From CAYNYF01 sp964401385 (lineage in GTDB: Bacteria > Planctomycetota > Phycisphaerae > SM23-33): a stretch of 13,241 nt of DNA. The DNA lies in the NCBI GenBank assembly GCA_964401385.1, contig CAYNYF010000098.1, positions 1 through 13,241 of the forward strand. Direction: 5' to 3'. The notes under the pieces are model-generated. The model made no database searches. It was not told the DNA's origin and saw only the letters and a list, made by a program, of their open reading frames with translations. The position numbers and the translations under genes were made by a program. This document shows positions 1 through 7,784 of the stretch, one piece after another; positions within the stretch are counted from its first letter, which is position 1; each line of letters starts with the position of its first letter.

Positions 1-64
1 TCACCATCAACCTCATGATCATCTGGCGTCTAAAATCGTGTTTTCAACAGAGCAGTGGCGTCCC

Positions 65-1900
65 CTACTTAAAGAGGATGCGGCTGCGCGGGGGGAGGTC
101 CACGATGAGGCGGTCGGGGCGGTGCGTCTCGATCTTAGCCCCGCTGTCTTCCTCGGGCGCCAGGCGGTCCAGCGGGCCCGGCGGGGAGCCGGCGGCGGCG
201 GCGATCTCCACGCGGGCGGGCTCGTTACAGTAGTTGCACACCGCCAGCGGGCCGCCTTCGAAGCAGTACACCCCCACCCGCCCGGGGCAGCGTATCGCCA
301 AGCCGAGCGGCTCGCCCGCGGCCGAGCGGATGCAGTCCAGCACCGGCTGCGGCAGGTCCATGATGCCCACCCAGCGGGTCATGTTCACGCCCGTCCGCCC
401 CGCCAGCGACTGCGTGCAGGTGTCCAGCATCATGGCCGCGCCGGCCCCGTGTCGCTTGCGGGTCAGGTAGGGGGCGTATTCCCGGCTGCGGCTCCAGCTC
501 AGCAGGACCTCCGCCCCCGCCACCTCCAGCACGCCCGTGACGTCGAGGTATTCGGTCAGCGGGTAGGGCTGCCCGTCCATCCAAATCTGCCCGGCGTGGA
601 CGGGGCCCTCGTCCAGCGACCCGCGCGGCCGCAGGCCGAACAGCTCCTCGGCGTCGGGCGCGCCGAGCCCCAGGACGAACTCGGCCGTCGCCAGCACCGC
701 GCGGCCGGCGGCGAGATGCCCCCTGACCTTGGCCAGCACGTCAGCGTCGGCCAGGGCGTGGCCGGGCAGGAAGACGACGCGGGCGCCTTCGGGGAAGCCG
801 GCGTGCATCGTCGTCGGGATGCCGATCATTGTGAGATAGTCGAATATGTAGTACTCGCCGCGCGGGCTGCTGTTGGGCGGCTTGTAGCAGGCCAGGCCGG
901 CCGGCCTCGCCCCGCGCAGGGCCGCCGACCAGCGGCGAAGCCGCGGCATCTCGCCCTGTAACGCCCGCACCAGCGGCTTGGACTGCTCGCGCTGAAGCGA
1001 ATCGTAATTGAACAGCAGCATCACCGGCGTGCCCACGAGCACGGTTTGATATCCCTGCTCGACGTAGCTGGGCTCGTCGCAGCCGTAGGGGTCGAACCAG
1101 CCGCCGAGCGTCTTTTCCCCGCCCAGGTCGGCCAGCCACCGGTACACGCTCCACGACTGCGCCTGCTGCACCGGGCCGAACTTGTCCCCGGAGTGCGGGT
1201 CGCGCGTCTCGGTTCCCACCCAGATGGCGTCGAACTGCTCGGTCTGGGCCTTGGCGTCGTAACCGAACTGCTGAAACCGGTCGTACCACTGCGGGTACTT
1301 GATGATGACCTTGCAGTTGGGGTTGGCCCGGTGGGCCGGGGCGATGACGGCCTTGGCGGCGAAGGCCGCCAGCAGCTTGTTCCGGGCGGCCCACCAGGGT
1401 CCGGCGCCCTTGGCGGCGCGGCACTGCTCGCACTCGCAGTTGGTGAAGAAGAAATCGTCCAGCATGAACTCGTCGAACAGCTTTCCCGCCAGCGCGGATA
1501 CCGCGCTGATGTCCTCGACGGTCTTGGTGTGGCTGTAGCAGAACAGCCTGCCTTGCTCTTCGGGCTGGGGCACGGCCGGGGCGCCGAAGTCGACGTCGCC
1601 GAACCGCGAGCCTTTCGTCTTCGGCGTCGGCTGCTCCCAGGTGGTGGTCAGCCCGCCGCCGACGCGAAGGCCCGCCTGCCGGAACATGTCGCGGGCGCGG
1701 GCCAGCACCGACTCATCGGCCGCGTGCCCGCCGCGGTACAGCTCCAGGAAGACCTGCTCGGCGCCCAGTGCCTTGACGCCTTCGATGGCCTCCAGCACCT
1801 GCGCCGGCTCGCCCAGTAGCTGGGTGACAGACCGAGCCGGAAAGTACGTGGCGATGCGGAACACTCCGGAGTACTGCTGGCCGTCAGCGGGCGAAGGCAT
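65..1900 (-). CDS. Cytoplasmic GH42-like TIM-barrel protein with GATase-like domain
   Basis: This is a 611-residue protein probably acting on a sugar or glycoside; the substrate is unknown. The open frame extends upstream to 1978, but ATG 1900 is chosen because AGGAG lies about 10 bases before it and because the longer start would overlap the end of the upstream gene. There is no signal peptide. Residues 15-330 look like a TIM barrel. A strand ending in Asp148-Asp149 is followed by Cys155-x-Cys157-x2-Cys160, the same spacing as the zinc loop of GH42 beta-galactosidases, and Cys121 could be the fourth ligand. Glu231 in a VGTETR motif is a candidate nucleophile. Residues 335-415 resemble the glutamine-amidotransferase-like (trimerisation) fold that follows the barrel in GH42. 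The gene lies 37 bases downstream of the lyase-like gene, so the two probably form an operon. Family membership is inferred from motifs; no characterised close homologue is recognised. Confidence 0.82.
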   Translation of the reverse strand: MPSPADGQQYSGVFRIATYFPARSVTQLLGEPAQVLEAIEGVKALGAEQVFLELYRGGHAADESVLARARDMFRQAGLRVGGGLTTTWEQPTPKTKGSRFGDVDFGAPAVPQPEEQGRLFCYSHTKTVEDISAVSALAGKLFDEFMLDDFFFTNCECEQCRAAKGAGPWWAARNKLLAAFAAKAVIAPAHRANPNCKVIIKYPQWYDRFQQFGYDAKAQTEQFDAIWVGTETRDPHSGDKFGPVQQAQSWSVYRWLADLGGEKTLGGWFDPYGCDEPSYVEQGYQTVLVGTPVMLLFNYDSLQREQSKPLVRALQGEMPRLRRWSAALRGARPAGLACYKPPNSSPRGEYYIFDYLTMIGIPTTMHAGFPEGARVVFLPGHALADADVLAKVRGHLAAGRAVLATAEFVLGLGAPDAEELFGLRPRGSLDEGPVHAGQIWMDGQPYPLTEYLDVTGVLEVAGAEVLLSWSRSREYAPYLTRKRHGAGAAMMLDTCTQSLAGRTGVNMTRWVGIMDLPQPVLDCIRSAAGEPLGLAIRCPGRVGVYCFEGGPLAVCNYCNEPARVEIAAAAGSPPGPLDRLAPEEDSGAKIETHRPDRLIVDLPPRSRILFK

Positions 1901-1937
1901 GACCGATGTTCTCCTTTCTGGCCGGCGCTCGGGCGGG

Positions 1938-4343
1938 TCAGAACCCTTTCCGGCCAGGAATCCTGCCACCCTGGGCAAGGTAGAGGCTGTAGCTCCAGTT
2001 CCCCAGGTCGCGGGCGGCCCGGGCGGGCAGGCCCTTCCGGCCAGCCATCTGCTTGAGGCGATCGAGGAAGATCTGCTCGCCGGTCAGCTCATAGTACCAC
2101 GCGAACGGCGAGCCCATGTAGAAGGCCGCCCCGCCGGCGAGTTCGGGCCGCTCGAGGAATTCCTTCGCGCCCTTCTTTCTGAGGCCGACGTGGAAGGCCG
2201 GGGCGTTGGCCGCGGGGTTCCAGGCCTTGGTGGCGATCCACCGGCCGACGTCCGCGTAGGTCTTCTTCATGGCCTCCGGCAGGCCGGCGTGCTCGCGGGC
2301 GGAGAGGATCTCGACGACGCAGCGGGCCCCGTCGGCCAGGATGGCGCCTTCCTCCCAAGCGGTGGTGAAGTCGTAGGCGCCCTTGAAGGCCTTGGCCGTG
2401 GCCCGGCGGAAGGAGATGTTCCCGGCCGGCATCTGCGCCTTGCAGCGCACCTGCACGTCGGTCCGGGCCACGTCGATGCAGTCGGCGCGGATCTGCCTGT
2501 CCTGGGAAAGGCTGAACGCCCAGCCCAGCGAGTGCATCACCCAGCCGTGGGAGCGGTTCATGGCGATTCCGGCGTGCGGGTGGGCGTCGACGTGTTTCCT
2601 GGCGGCGAACAGGCTGCCCCAGCCGCCGAAGTTCGGGCGCCCGCGGATCGGATGGATGTTCCGCTTCCAGCAGGCCTGCGACCCCAGCGTCACCAGCCGG
2701 TCGCGGTTGAGCGGATCGCAGGCCAGATACGCCGCCGGTACGGCGTCGAAAACCCGCGAGAGGTGCTGATCGTCGTGATTCATGTACCGCAGAAACTGCC
2801 TGGCCTCCGGCGCCAGCAGGTCCTTGGCCTTGACGTGATCGGCGTGGACTTTGCAGGCGGGGTCCGCCACTTGCAGGACCGGCCGGCCGCGGTTGGTGTA
2901 GGGGATGTCCAGGAACTTCTTGCCGTCGACCTCGACCACGTGCCGGCCGTAGGTGAACGGCCCGCCGGGGGGCCGGTCGTCGCCGGCGTCGTAGAACAGG
3001 TGCACCCGCTGGCGGTCGAAGTTGCGGTCGGCCAGGAGGACGTGCAGCTTGATCAGCCCGCTGTGGCCGGTGACGGCGGCCCGGACGCCGTAGACGTAGT
3101 GAATGCCGTCGCCCCCGGTCATTCCCCCGTAGGCGACGCCGGCGGGCATGGCGTGGCCGAGGGTCCGCCGGCCGCCCGCCGCGGCGGGTCGCGTCTTGGC
3201 CTTCTTGGCTCTTTCCCAGAGGTAAGTAAGCGTCCAACCCAGCGAGGGGCTCCCCAGGCGATCCCTGACCTCGCGGTCGGCGATTGCCAAGGCGTCGGCG
3301 CCGAGGTTCAGCGGCATGGGATACTTGCTCGCCCCGTAGCGGGCGGTGGCGAAGTTGGACCAACTGAACAGCTCCTGGCTCGGCACCGGCACGAAGAGCG
3401 GGGCGTGGCGGGCGAATTGCAGCGCCCGGTCCTTCGCGGCCGGGGCGTACACCGTCATTCGCAGCACCGCCGCCGAGCCGTGCGGCATGACGAAGACCTT
3501 TCCGGCCGGAGGAGCCGGCGGGCAAGCGATCCACGTATAGCCGTCGCGGACTTCCGGCGTGGCGTCGGCGGCGGGGGAGTACCGCTTCCGCCATATCTCC
3601 ACGCCCATCGGCTCGGCCACGCCCACGCGGATGTGGCGGTAGTAGACCGCCCCGTTGGCCCGATCGATGGAGCCGTTGTGGATCATCAGCGAAAGCGAGG
3701 CGAAGTCCTCGCCGCCGTACCGCGTCAGGTACGCCCGCACGCGCAGGAAGCGCTTCAGCGCGGGCTGATCCGGCTTGGCCTTCCCGACCGGCTGGAGGAT
3801 CGTCAGGGCGACCTGCTCGGCGAGCAGCGGGCCGTCCTGGCGGCTCGTGACGGGACCGCCGGCGAATGAGGCAGCGCCCCGATAGCGGTTGCCGAAGCAG
3901 TCGGTCGCCTCGACCACGACGGGGGCGTCGCCCCCTGTCCAGGCGGACACGGCCGCGCCCGCAGCGCAGGCCGGCAACTTCTTCGGCGTCGCGTCGAGCT
4001 GGACGACGTCGAAGGTCTTGAAGGCGTTGGCCGGCAGCACCGGCGCCCGGAAGGTCAGTTGCACCACCTCCGGCCGGCCGACGGGGTGCTTCTCGTCGGA
4101 GCCGGGATAGGTCGAAAAGACGCTCGCCTGCGTCGGCAGGACCTCGTCCTCGTCGCGCACGGCCAGGGCGGCGAGCGGCTTGTCGTAGTTGGCCGGCAGC
4201 GGCAGCGTGCCGCGGACGATGACGTTCCTCATCTCCTCGCCGGCCGGATTCTGAACCTTCACCCTTGCCACGACCGTCTGCGCCGTAGCCGCCTGGGACA
4301 GGCACGCCGACAGGACCAGCAAGCTCAGCAGCCTCGCTTTCAT
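1938..4343 (-). CDS. Secreted PcRGLX/YetA-like protein (putative polysaccharide lyase)
   Basis: This is an 801-residue exported protein. The start at 4343 is preferred over the longer open frame (to 4514): it gives a clean signal peptide (MKAR, hydrophobic LLSLLVLSACLS, likely cleavage after ATA near residue 21), and GAGGA precedes it by about 8 bases. Residues 23-120 resemble the N-terminal RIFT-barrel domain of the PcRGLX/YetA proteins, with a VQNPAGEE start, a GTLPLP motif and a PTQ strand. Residues 400-500 are beta-rich. Residues 510-760 are helical and rich in His, Trp and Asn (NHDDQHLSR, NFGGWGS, MNRSHGW, HSLGWAF), like an alpha/alpha toroid. The fungal PcRGLX is an exo-rhamnogalacturonan lyase (PL26). 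That activity is a family-level suggestion only; catalytic residues cannot be assigned by eye. It is followed by the GH42-like gene, which suggests extracellular attack followed by intracellular processing. Confidence 0.8.
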   Translation of the reverse strand: MKARLLSLLVLSACLSQAATAQTVVARVKVQNPAGEEMRNVIVRGTLPLPANYDKPLAALAVRDEDEVLPTQASVFSTYPGSDEKHPVGRPEVVQLTFRAPVLPANAFKTFDVVQLDATPKKLPACAAGAAVSAWTGGDAPVVVEATDCFGNRYRGAASFAGGPVTSRQDGPLLAEQVALTILQPVGKAKPDQPALKRFLRVRAYLTRYGGEDFASLSLMIHNGSIDRANGAVYYRHIRVGVAEPMGVEIWRKRYSPAADATPEVRDGYTWIACPPAPPAGKVFVMPHGSAAVLRMTVYAPAAKDRALQFARHAPLFVPVPSQELFSWSNFATARYGASKYPMPLNLGADALAIADREVRDRLGSPSLGWTLTYLWERAKKAKTRPAAAGGRRTLGHAMPAGVAYGGMTGGDGIHYVYGVRAAVTGHSGLIKLHVLLADRNFDRQRVHLFYDAGDDRPPGGPFTYGRHVVEVDGKKFLDIPYTNRGRPVLQVADPACKVHADHVKAKDLLAPEARQFLRYMNHDDQHLSRVFDAVPAAYLACDPLNRDRLVTLGSQACWKRNIHPIRGRPNFGGWGSLFAARKHVDAHPHAGIAMNRSHGWVMHSLGWAFSLSQDRQIRADCIDVARTDVQVRCKAQMPAGNISFRRATAKAFKGAYDFTTAWEEGAILADGARCVVEILSAREHAGLPEAMKKTYADVGRWIATKAWNPAANAPAFHVGLRKKGAKEFLERPELAGGAAFYMGSPFAWYYELTGEQIFLDRLKQMAGRKGLPARAARDLGNWSYSLYLAQGGRIPGRKGF

Positions 4344-4451
4344 CTCCGTTCCTCGCATTCGACGACAAGTACCGGACTCGTATGGCCGCGCCACCTCCGC
4401 AACTATAAGCTCCCGCGGCCGCAAATTCTGCCCCTTACTGACCGGAGCCCG

Positions 4452-4474
4452 CCTGCCCAGGGGAGGTGGGCAGG
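4452..4474. promoter_or_regulatory. 8-bp-stem inverted repeat in divergent promoter region
   Basis: CCTGCCCA at 4452-4459 is exactly complementary to TGGGCAGG at 4467-4474, with a 7-base G-rich loop. It sits in the 199-base region between the divergent lyase-like and reductase genes, seven bases upstream of the -35 proposed for the reductase. It could be an operator for a dimeric regulator of both directions. It could also form a hairpin in a leader transcript of the minus-strand genes only if their start point lies upstream of it. No regulator for it is visible nearby except the PadR gene, which has a different putative site. Confidence 0.4.
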
Positions 4475-4481
4475 TCCACTC

Positions 4482-4510
4482 TTCAAACATCGTTGCGGTC
4501 CGCTTAGAAT
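4482..4510 (+). promoter_or_regulatory. Candidate sigma-70-type promoter for the aldo/keto reductase
   Basis: TTCAAA at 4482-4487, a 17-base spacer and TAGAAT at 4505-4510 (four and five of six consensus matches). This places transcription start near 4517 and leaves a short leader before the GTG at 4543. The call rests on hexamer matching only. On the opposite strand TATAGT (complement of 4402-4407) could be a -10 for the lyase-like gene, but it lacks a convincing -35. Confidence 0.35.
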
Positions 4511-4542
4511 CCACGCCTGACCGTTAATGAGGATGGACGGCG

Positions 4543-5610
4543 GTGGAGACACGCAAACTTGGCGGAAGCGGCCTGGCCGTCGGCGTCATCGGGCTGGGCA
4601 CCGAGCACCTGCTGGAGGCGCCGCGGGAGACGGTGGTCGCGGTGGTCCGCCGGGCCGTCGAGCGGGGCGTCAACTACTTCGACGTGCTGTTCGCCCAGGG
4701 GCACTACCGCGACAACCTGGGCGCCGCCTTCAGCGGGCTGCGGGAGAGGGTCCTGATCGCCGGTCATCTCGGCTCGGCCGAGGAGAACGGACAGTACCGC
4801 CGCAGCCGCGACGTCCGCGAGTGCGAGCAGCTCTTCGAGGACCTGCTTTCCCGGCTGCGGACCGATTACGTGGACGTGGCCATGCTGAGCAACTGCGACG
4901 AGGAGGATGACTACCGGCAGGTGATGAGCCCCGGCGGCCTGCTGGAGCTGGCCCGCCGGCTGCAACGGGCGGGCAAGGCGCGCTTCATCGGCTTCAGCGG
5001 GCATCAGGTTCCGGTCGCCCTCAAGGCCGCCCGGAGCGGGGCGGTCGACATCCTCATGCACACGGTCAACCTGGCCGGCGACGCCACCGCGGGAAGGAGG
5101 CAGCTCTATCACGCCTGCGCCGCGGCCGCCGTGGGCGTGGTGGGGATGAAGCCCTTTGCCGGGGGGTCGCTACTCGGCGCGGGCGCCTCCGCTGCCGTCT
5201 CGCCGGTGCAGTGCCTCAGCTACGTGCTTTCCCAGCCGGCCGTGGCGACGGTCGTTCCCGGCGTGAAGAACGTGGAGGAGCTGGACGCCGCCCTGGGCTA
5301 TCTGGACGCGGCCGAGGGCGAGCGGGACTTCTCGTCCGTCGTCGGCCGCTTCCAGCGCGCCGTCGAGGGAGAGTGCGTCTACTGCAACCACTGCCTGCCG
5401 TGCGAGGCCGGCATCGACGTGGCCAAGACCATCCGCCTGACCGTCAGCGCCCGCGCGGGCGTCTCCGGGCCCCTGCGGGCGGAGTACGACGCCCTGCCGG
5501 CGAAGGCCTCCGACTGCATCGAGTGCGGCTCCTGCATGGAGCGGTGCCCGTTCAAGGTCGACGTTATCTCGAGGATGCACCAGGCGGTCGAGATGTTCGA
5601 GAAGAGCTGA
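4543..5610 (+). CDS. Aldo/keto reductase with C-terminal two-cluster ferredoxin domain
   Basis: This is a 355-residue cytoplasmic oxidoreductase-like protein. The start is GTG 4543, with TGAGGA nine bases upstream; a nearby ATG at 4533 is in another frame. Residues 1-265 follow the aldo/keto reductase barrel: METRKLGGSGL strand, GLGTEH, GVNYFD, a DYVDVAML strand, GKARFIGFSGH, and a GMKPFAGG segment where NADP-binding residues usually lie. Residues 275-340 carry two 4Fe-4S sets, Cys278/281/284/287 (CxxCxxCxxC) and Cys325/328/331/335 (CxxCxxCxxxCP), as in the ferredoxin-fused branch of the family. Of the classical tetrad only Asp47 is seen; the Tyr, Lys and His positions appear to be Gln52, His75 and Ser116. 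It is divergent from the lyase operon and convergent with the next GH42-like gene, so a role in sugar redox chemistry is possible but unproven. Confidence 0.9.
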   Translation: METRKLGGSGLAVGVIGLGTEHLLEAPRETVVAVVRRAVERGVNYFDVLFAQGHYRDNLGAAFSGLRERVLIAGHLGSAEENGQYRRSRDVRECEQLFEDLLSRLRTDYVDVAMLSNCDEEDDYRQVMSPGGLLELARRLQRAGKARFIGFSGHQVPVALKAARSGAVDILMHTVNLAGDATAGRRQLYHACAAAAVGVVGMKPFAGGSLLGAGASAAVSPVQCLSYVLSQPAVATVVPGVKNVEELDAALGYLDAAEGERDFSSVVGRFQRAVEGECVYCNHCLPCEAGIDVAKTIRLTVSARAGVSGPLRAEYDALPAKASDCIECGSCMERCPFKVDVISRMHQAVEMFEKS

Positions 5611-5622
5611 GTCAAGGCGACC

Positions 5623-5639
5623 GGGCGGTAGCCCCGCCC
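5623..5639. terminator. Possible bidirectional hairpin between convergent genes
   Basis: GGGCGG at 5623-5628 pairs exactly with CCGCCC at 5634-5639 around a 5-base loop. It sits in the 28-base gap between the convergent reductase and GH42-like genes and touches the stop codon of the latter. There is no T tract, so an intrinsic terminator is only a possibility. A dispersed repeat is the other reading. Confidence 0.3.
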
Positions 5640-7630
5640 TACGGCCGGAGGATGAGCATCCGGTAGGTCTGGAAGTCGCTCAGCTCGATGCGGACCAGGC
5701 CGTCGGCGTATTGAAACTCGATGTCGGCGGGATCCTCGCGCAGGCCGGCCGCGAGCACCGCCCGCGGCGGCGTTTCCCGCCGGATTTCCACGGTGGCCGA
5801 GGCCGGCCCCTCGGTCGGGTCCACGTGCACCAGGTGAACCAGCTCCTCGTCGCCGACACGCGTGTGCTCGACGACGAGGCGCTGCTCGGAGTCGACCCAC
5901 AGGCGCCGCTTCTCGCCCAGGCACCAGTCGACGGCGGCGGCGATCTGGCGGGCGTTGGCGGGCATGGCCCAGTACTGGGGGACGACGCACCAGAACTCCG
6001 TTCCGGTCGGCGGGCGGACGGCGTAGTCGACGGCCGGCAGGTAACACGCCCTGCCGCCGCCGGGCGGCTTCTTCCGGACCACGTGGCCGACGTCGATGTG
6101 ATCCCGGCCGAACAGCTCGTGCAGGGCCGGCAGCGGCCGGGCGGCGGCTTCTGCCTGCTCGTGCGTTTCGATGCGGCCGGTCAGCGGCGCCTGCCGCGGC
6201 CGGCGCCAGTTGTCGTACACGCCGGTCTGCTCGGTCGCCAGCACCGCCCCGCCGCCGTCGACGAACGCGGCGATCCGCCCGACCTCCTCGTCCGAGAGGC
6301 ACTCCACGTCCGGCAGGATCAGCAGCCGGTACCTGACCAGGTCGCCCAGGTGGCCCGCCCAGACCATGTCCCAGGGAATCCGCCGCTCGATGAGCACCTG
6401 CTCGAGGGTAATGGCCGACAGGTGCGGCTCGACGCAGTTGTAGCTGAGCGTCTGGCGGTGGCGGAGGACGGCGACTTCCGAGAGCGTCTCGGCGTCGAGC
6501 TGGTAGCGCTTGTGGCGGTGATACCAGGCGTTGACCTCGGCGTCGCCGCCGCCGGCGAAGCTGCCGGGGTCGAAGGCGAAGGACTCCGCCAGCTTCACGT
6601 CGTCTTTGGAATAGATGATCACGGGCACGCCGGCCGCGCGCGCCTGCTTGTGCTCGCGGATGCGCGTGAGCGTCTGGCCGTTCGGGCCGACACCGGTCGT
6701 CCGCGACGACTCGTTGAAGACCAGGTCCATCACGGGGAACTGAATCTCGGCGCTGGTGCCGGTGTGGTACTCGTTGTTGGAGCCGATGGGGTCGCCCAGG
6801 TTGGCCTCGACCAGTGCGTCGGGCCGCAGGGAGTGGACGTACTCGACCATCTCCGCCAGTGCCCGGCGCATGCACTCGGTCTTGAAGCGGATCCACTCCT
6901 GCTGGAGCGGTACCTGAATGACGCGCTGGAGGACGGCCTGGTTGAAGCGGTTGAACCACGGCGGGTGAGTCTGGGAGAAGTCGTTCCGGCCGAAGCGGGC
7001 CATCCCGGCCGAGCGGGTCTCCGGCGTCTGCGGGCCGTACTGGGCGGTCAGGAACTCGCGGAACTTCTCGACGCACGTCGGGCAGCGGCAGGTGTCCGGC
7101 TCGGCGTTGTTGTGGGTGTTGTCGAAGTGGATGCCGTCGCAGCCGATCTCCGCGACCGCGTAGGCGAGAATCTCCTTGAGGTAGTCCAGCCAGCCGCGGG
7201 CGTTGTAGCAGGGCTTGGCCCGGAAGCACTGGTAACCCACGCCGTAGCTGGCCCAGTGGCCGTGCTCGCCGCGCTGGAGCCAGTCGCGGGCCTCGGGCTT
7301 TTCCAGGAAGAGCGTCTCGGGGGTCAGCGAGCCGAAGGTGAAGTAGGCGATCACCTTCATCCCGCGAGCGTGGCACCACTTCACCAGGTCGCGGTTGCGC
7401 TCCATCTCCGCCCGCTCGAATTCCCAGCCGTAGCCCTTCCAGAAGTGCGTCCAGATCTGGTTGACCCCGCGGCGGTGGGCCTCGTCGACCAGCGCCTCGC
7501 TGTGGCGGTACTCGTATATGGCGTCGACGTTGGTGCCGGCCTTTCCGGCCGACTTGAGGAAGTAGATCGGCTCCCAGATGCCCTGGTAGATCACCCCTTC
7601 TTCCCACAACCACTCAGGCGTTCGCGACAT
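5639..7630 (-). CDS. GH42-like TIM-barrel glycoside hydrolase-like protein
   Basis: This is a 663-residue protein without a signal peptide, probably a cytoplasmic glycoside hydrolase of unknown specificity. The start at 7630 is chosen over the open frame extending to 7855 because GAGGAG lies seven bases upstream and the N-terminus MSRTPEWLWEEG reads directly into the fold. Residues 45-340 form the barrel, with strands such as RGVNQIWTHF, GMKVIAYFTF and GCDGIHFD. Asp170-Asn171 precede Cys181-x-Cys183-x2-Cys186 and VEKFREFL, closely matching the loop after the acid/base residue in GH42; Cys135 or Cys141 could complete a zinc site. Glu307 in FNESSR is a candidate nucleophile. Residues 430-475 and beyond resemble the GH42 GATase-like domain (YRLLILPDVECLSDEE, then FVDGGGAVLATE). 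A beta-rich C-terminal domain follows. It is a distant paralogue of the protein encoded at 65-1900. Confidence 0.85.
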   Translation of the reverse strand: MSRTPEWLWEEGVIYQGIWEPIYFLKSAGKAGTNVDAIYEYRHSEALVDEAHRRGVNQIWTHFWKGYGWEFERAEMERNRDLVKWCHARGMKVIAYFTFGSLTPETLFLEKPEARDWLQRGEHGHWASYGVGYQCFRAKPCYNARGWLDYLKEILAYAVAEIGCDGIHFDNTHNNAEPDTCRCPTCVEKFREFLTAQYGPQTPETRSAGMARFGRNDFSQTHPPWFNRFNQAVLQRVIQVPLQQEWIRFKTECMRRALAEMVEYVHSLRPDALVEANLGDPIGSNNEYHTGTSAEIQFPVMDLVFNESSRTTGVGPNGQTLTRIREHKQARAAGVPVIIYSKDDVKLAESFAFDPGSFAGGGDAEVNAWYHRHKRYQLDAETLSEVAVLRHRQTLSYNCVEPHLSAITLEQVLIERRIPWDMVWAGHLGDLVRYRLLILPDVECLSDEEVGRIAAFVDGGGAVLATEQTGVYDNWRRPRQAPLTGRIETHEQAEAAARPLPALHELFGRDHIDVGHVVRKKPPGGGRACYLPAVDYAVRPPTGTEFWCVVPQYWAMPANARQIAAAVDWCLGEKRRLWVDSEQRLVVEHTRVGDEELVHLVHVDPTEGPASATVEIRRETPPRAVLAAGLREDPADIEFQYADGLVRIELSDFQTYRMLILRP

Positions 7631-7698
7631 GATGCACTCCTCTGGGCAAAGGCCGCCGCCCGGACGCGCGCGGGTTTCCGGCGGACGGACGAACGGGC

Positions 7699-7728
7699 AT
7701 GGTAAGGCTGCGGGGGTGCGGTTGGCAA
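7699..7728 (-). promoter_or_regulatory. Candidate promoter for the GH42-like gene
   Basis: On the minus strand TTGCCA (complement of 7723-7728), an 18-base spacer and TACCAT (complement of 7699-7704) match the sigma-70 consensus at five and four of six positions. The leader to the ATG at 7630 would be about 60 bases. It lies in the 154-base gap after the membrane-protein gene, so the GH42-like gene may be transcribed on its own rather than with the PadR operon. Confidence 0.27.
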
Positions 7729-7784
7729 CGCTTGGCGGTGCCGCGCCACCGGCGGGGCGGACGGGGCGCGGGTCCGGCTTGTCC

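Noticed and set aside
1..64. Possible terminator downstream of the minus-strand GH42-like gene
   Set aside because: The 64 bases have A/T runs but no stable inverted repeat.
1641..3869. Long plus-strand open frame of 742 codons
   Set aside because: It lies antisense to the lyase-like gene and the start of the GH42-like gene. It is low-complexity, rich in Val, Gly, Ala, Arg and Pro, and has no recognisable fold. In GC-rich DNA such frames arise opposite real genes.
2089..4368. Minus-strand open frame of 759 codons overlapping the lyase-like gene
   Set aside because: It is another frame of the same strand with Arg/Pro/Gly-rich low-complexity translation. The overlapping gene has a signal peptide and structured motifs.
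5711..7705. Plus-strand open frame of 664 codons
   Set aside because: It is antisense to the GH42-like gene, which has a clear ribosome binding site and motifs. The plus-strand translation shows no domain.
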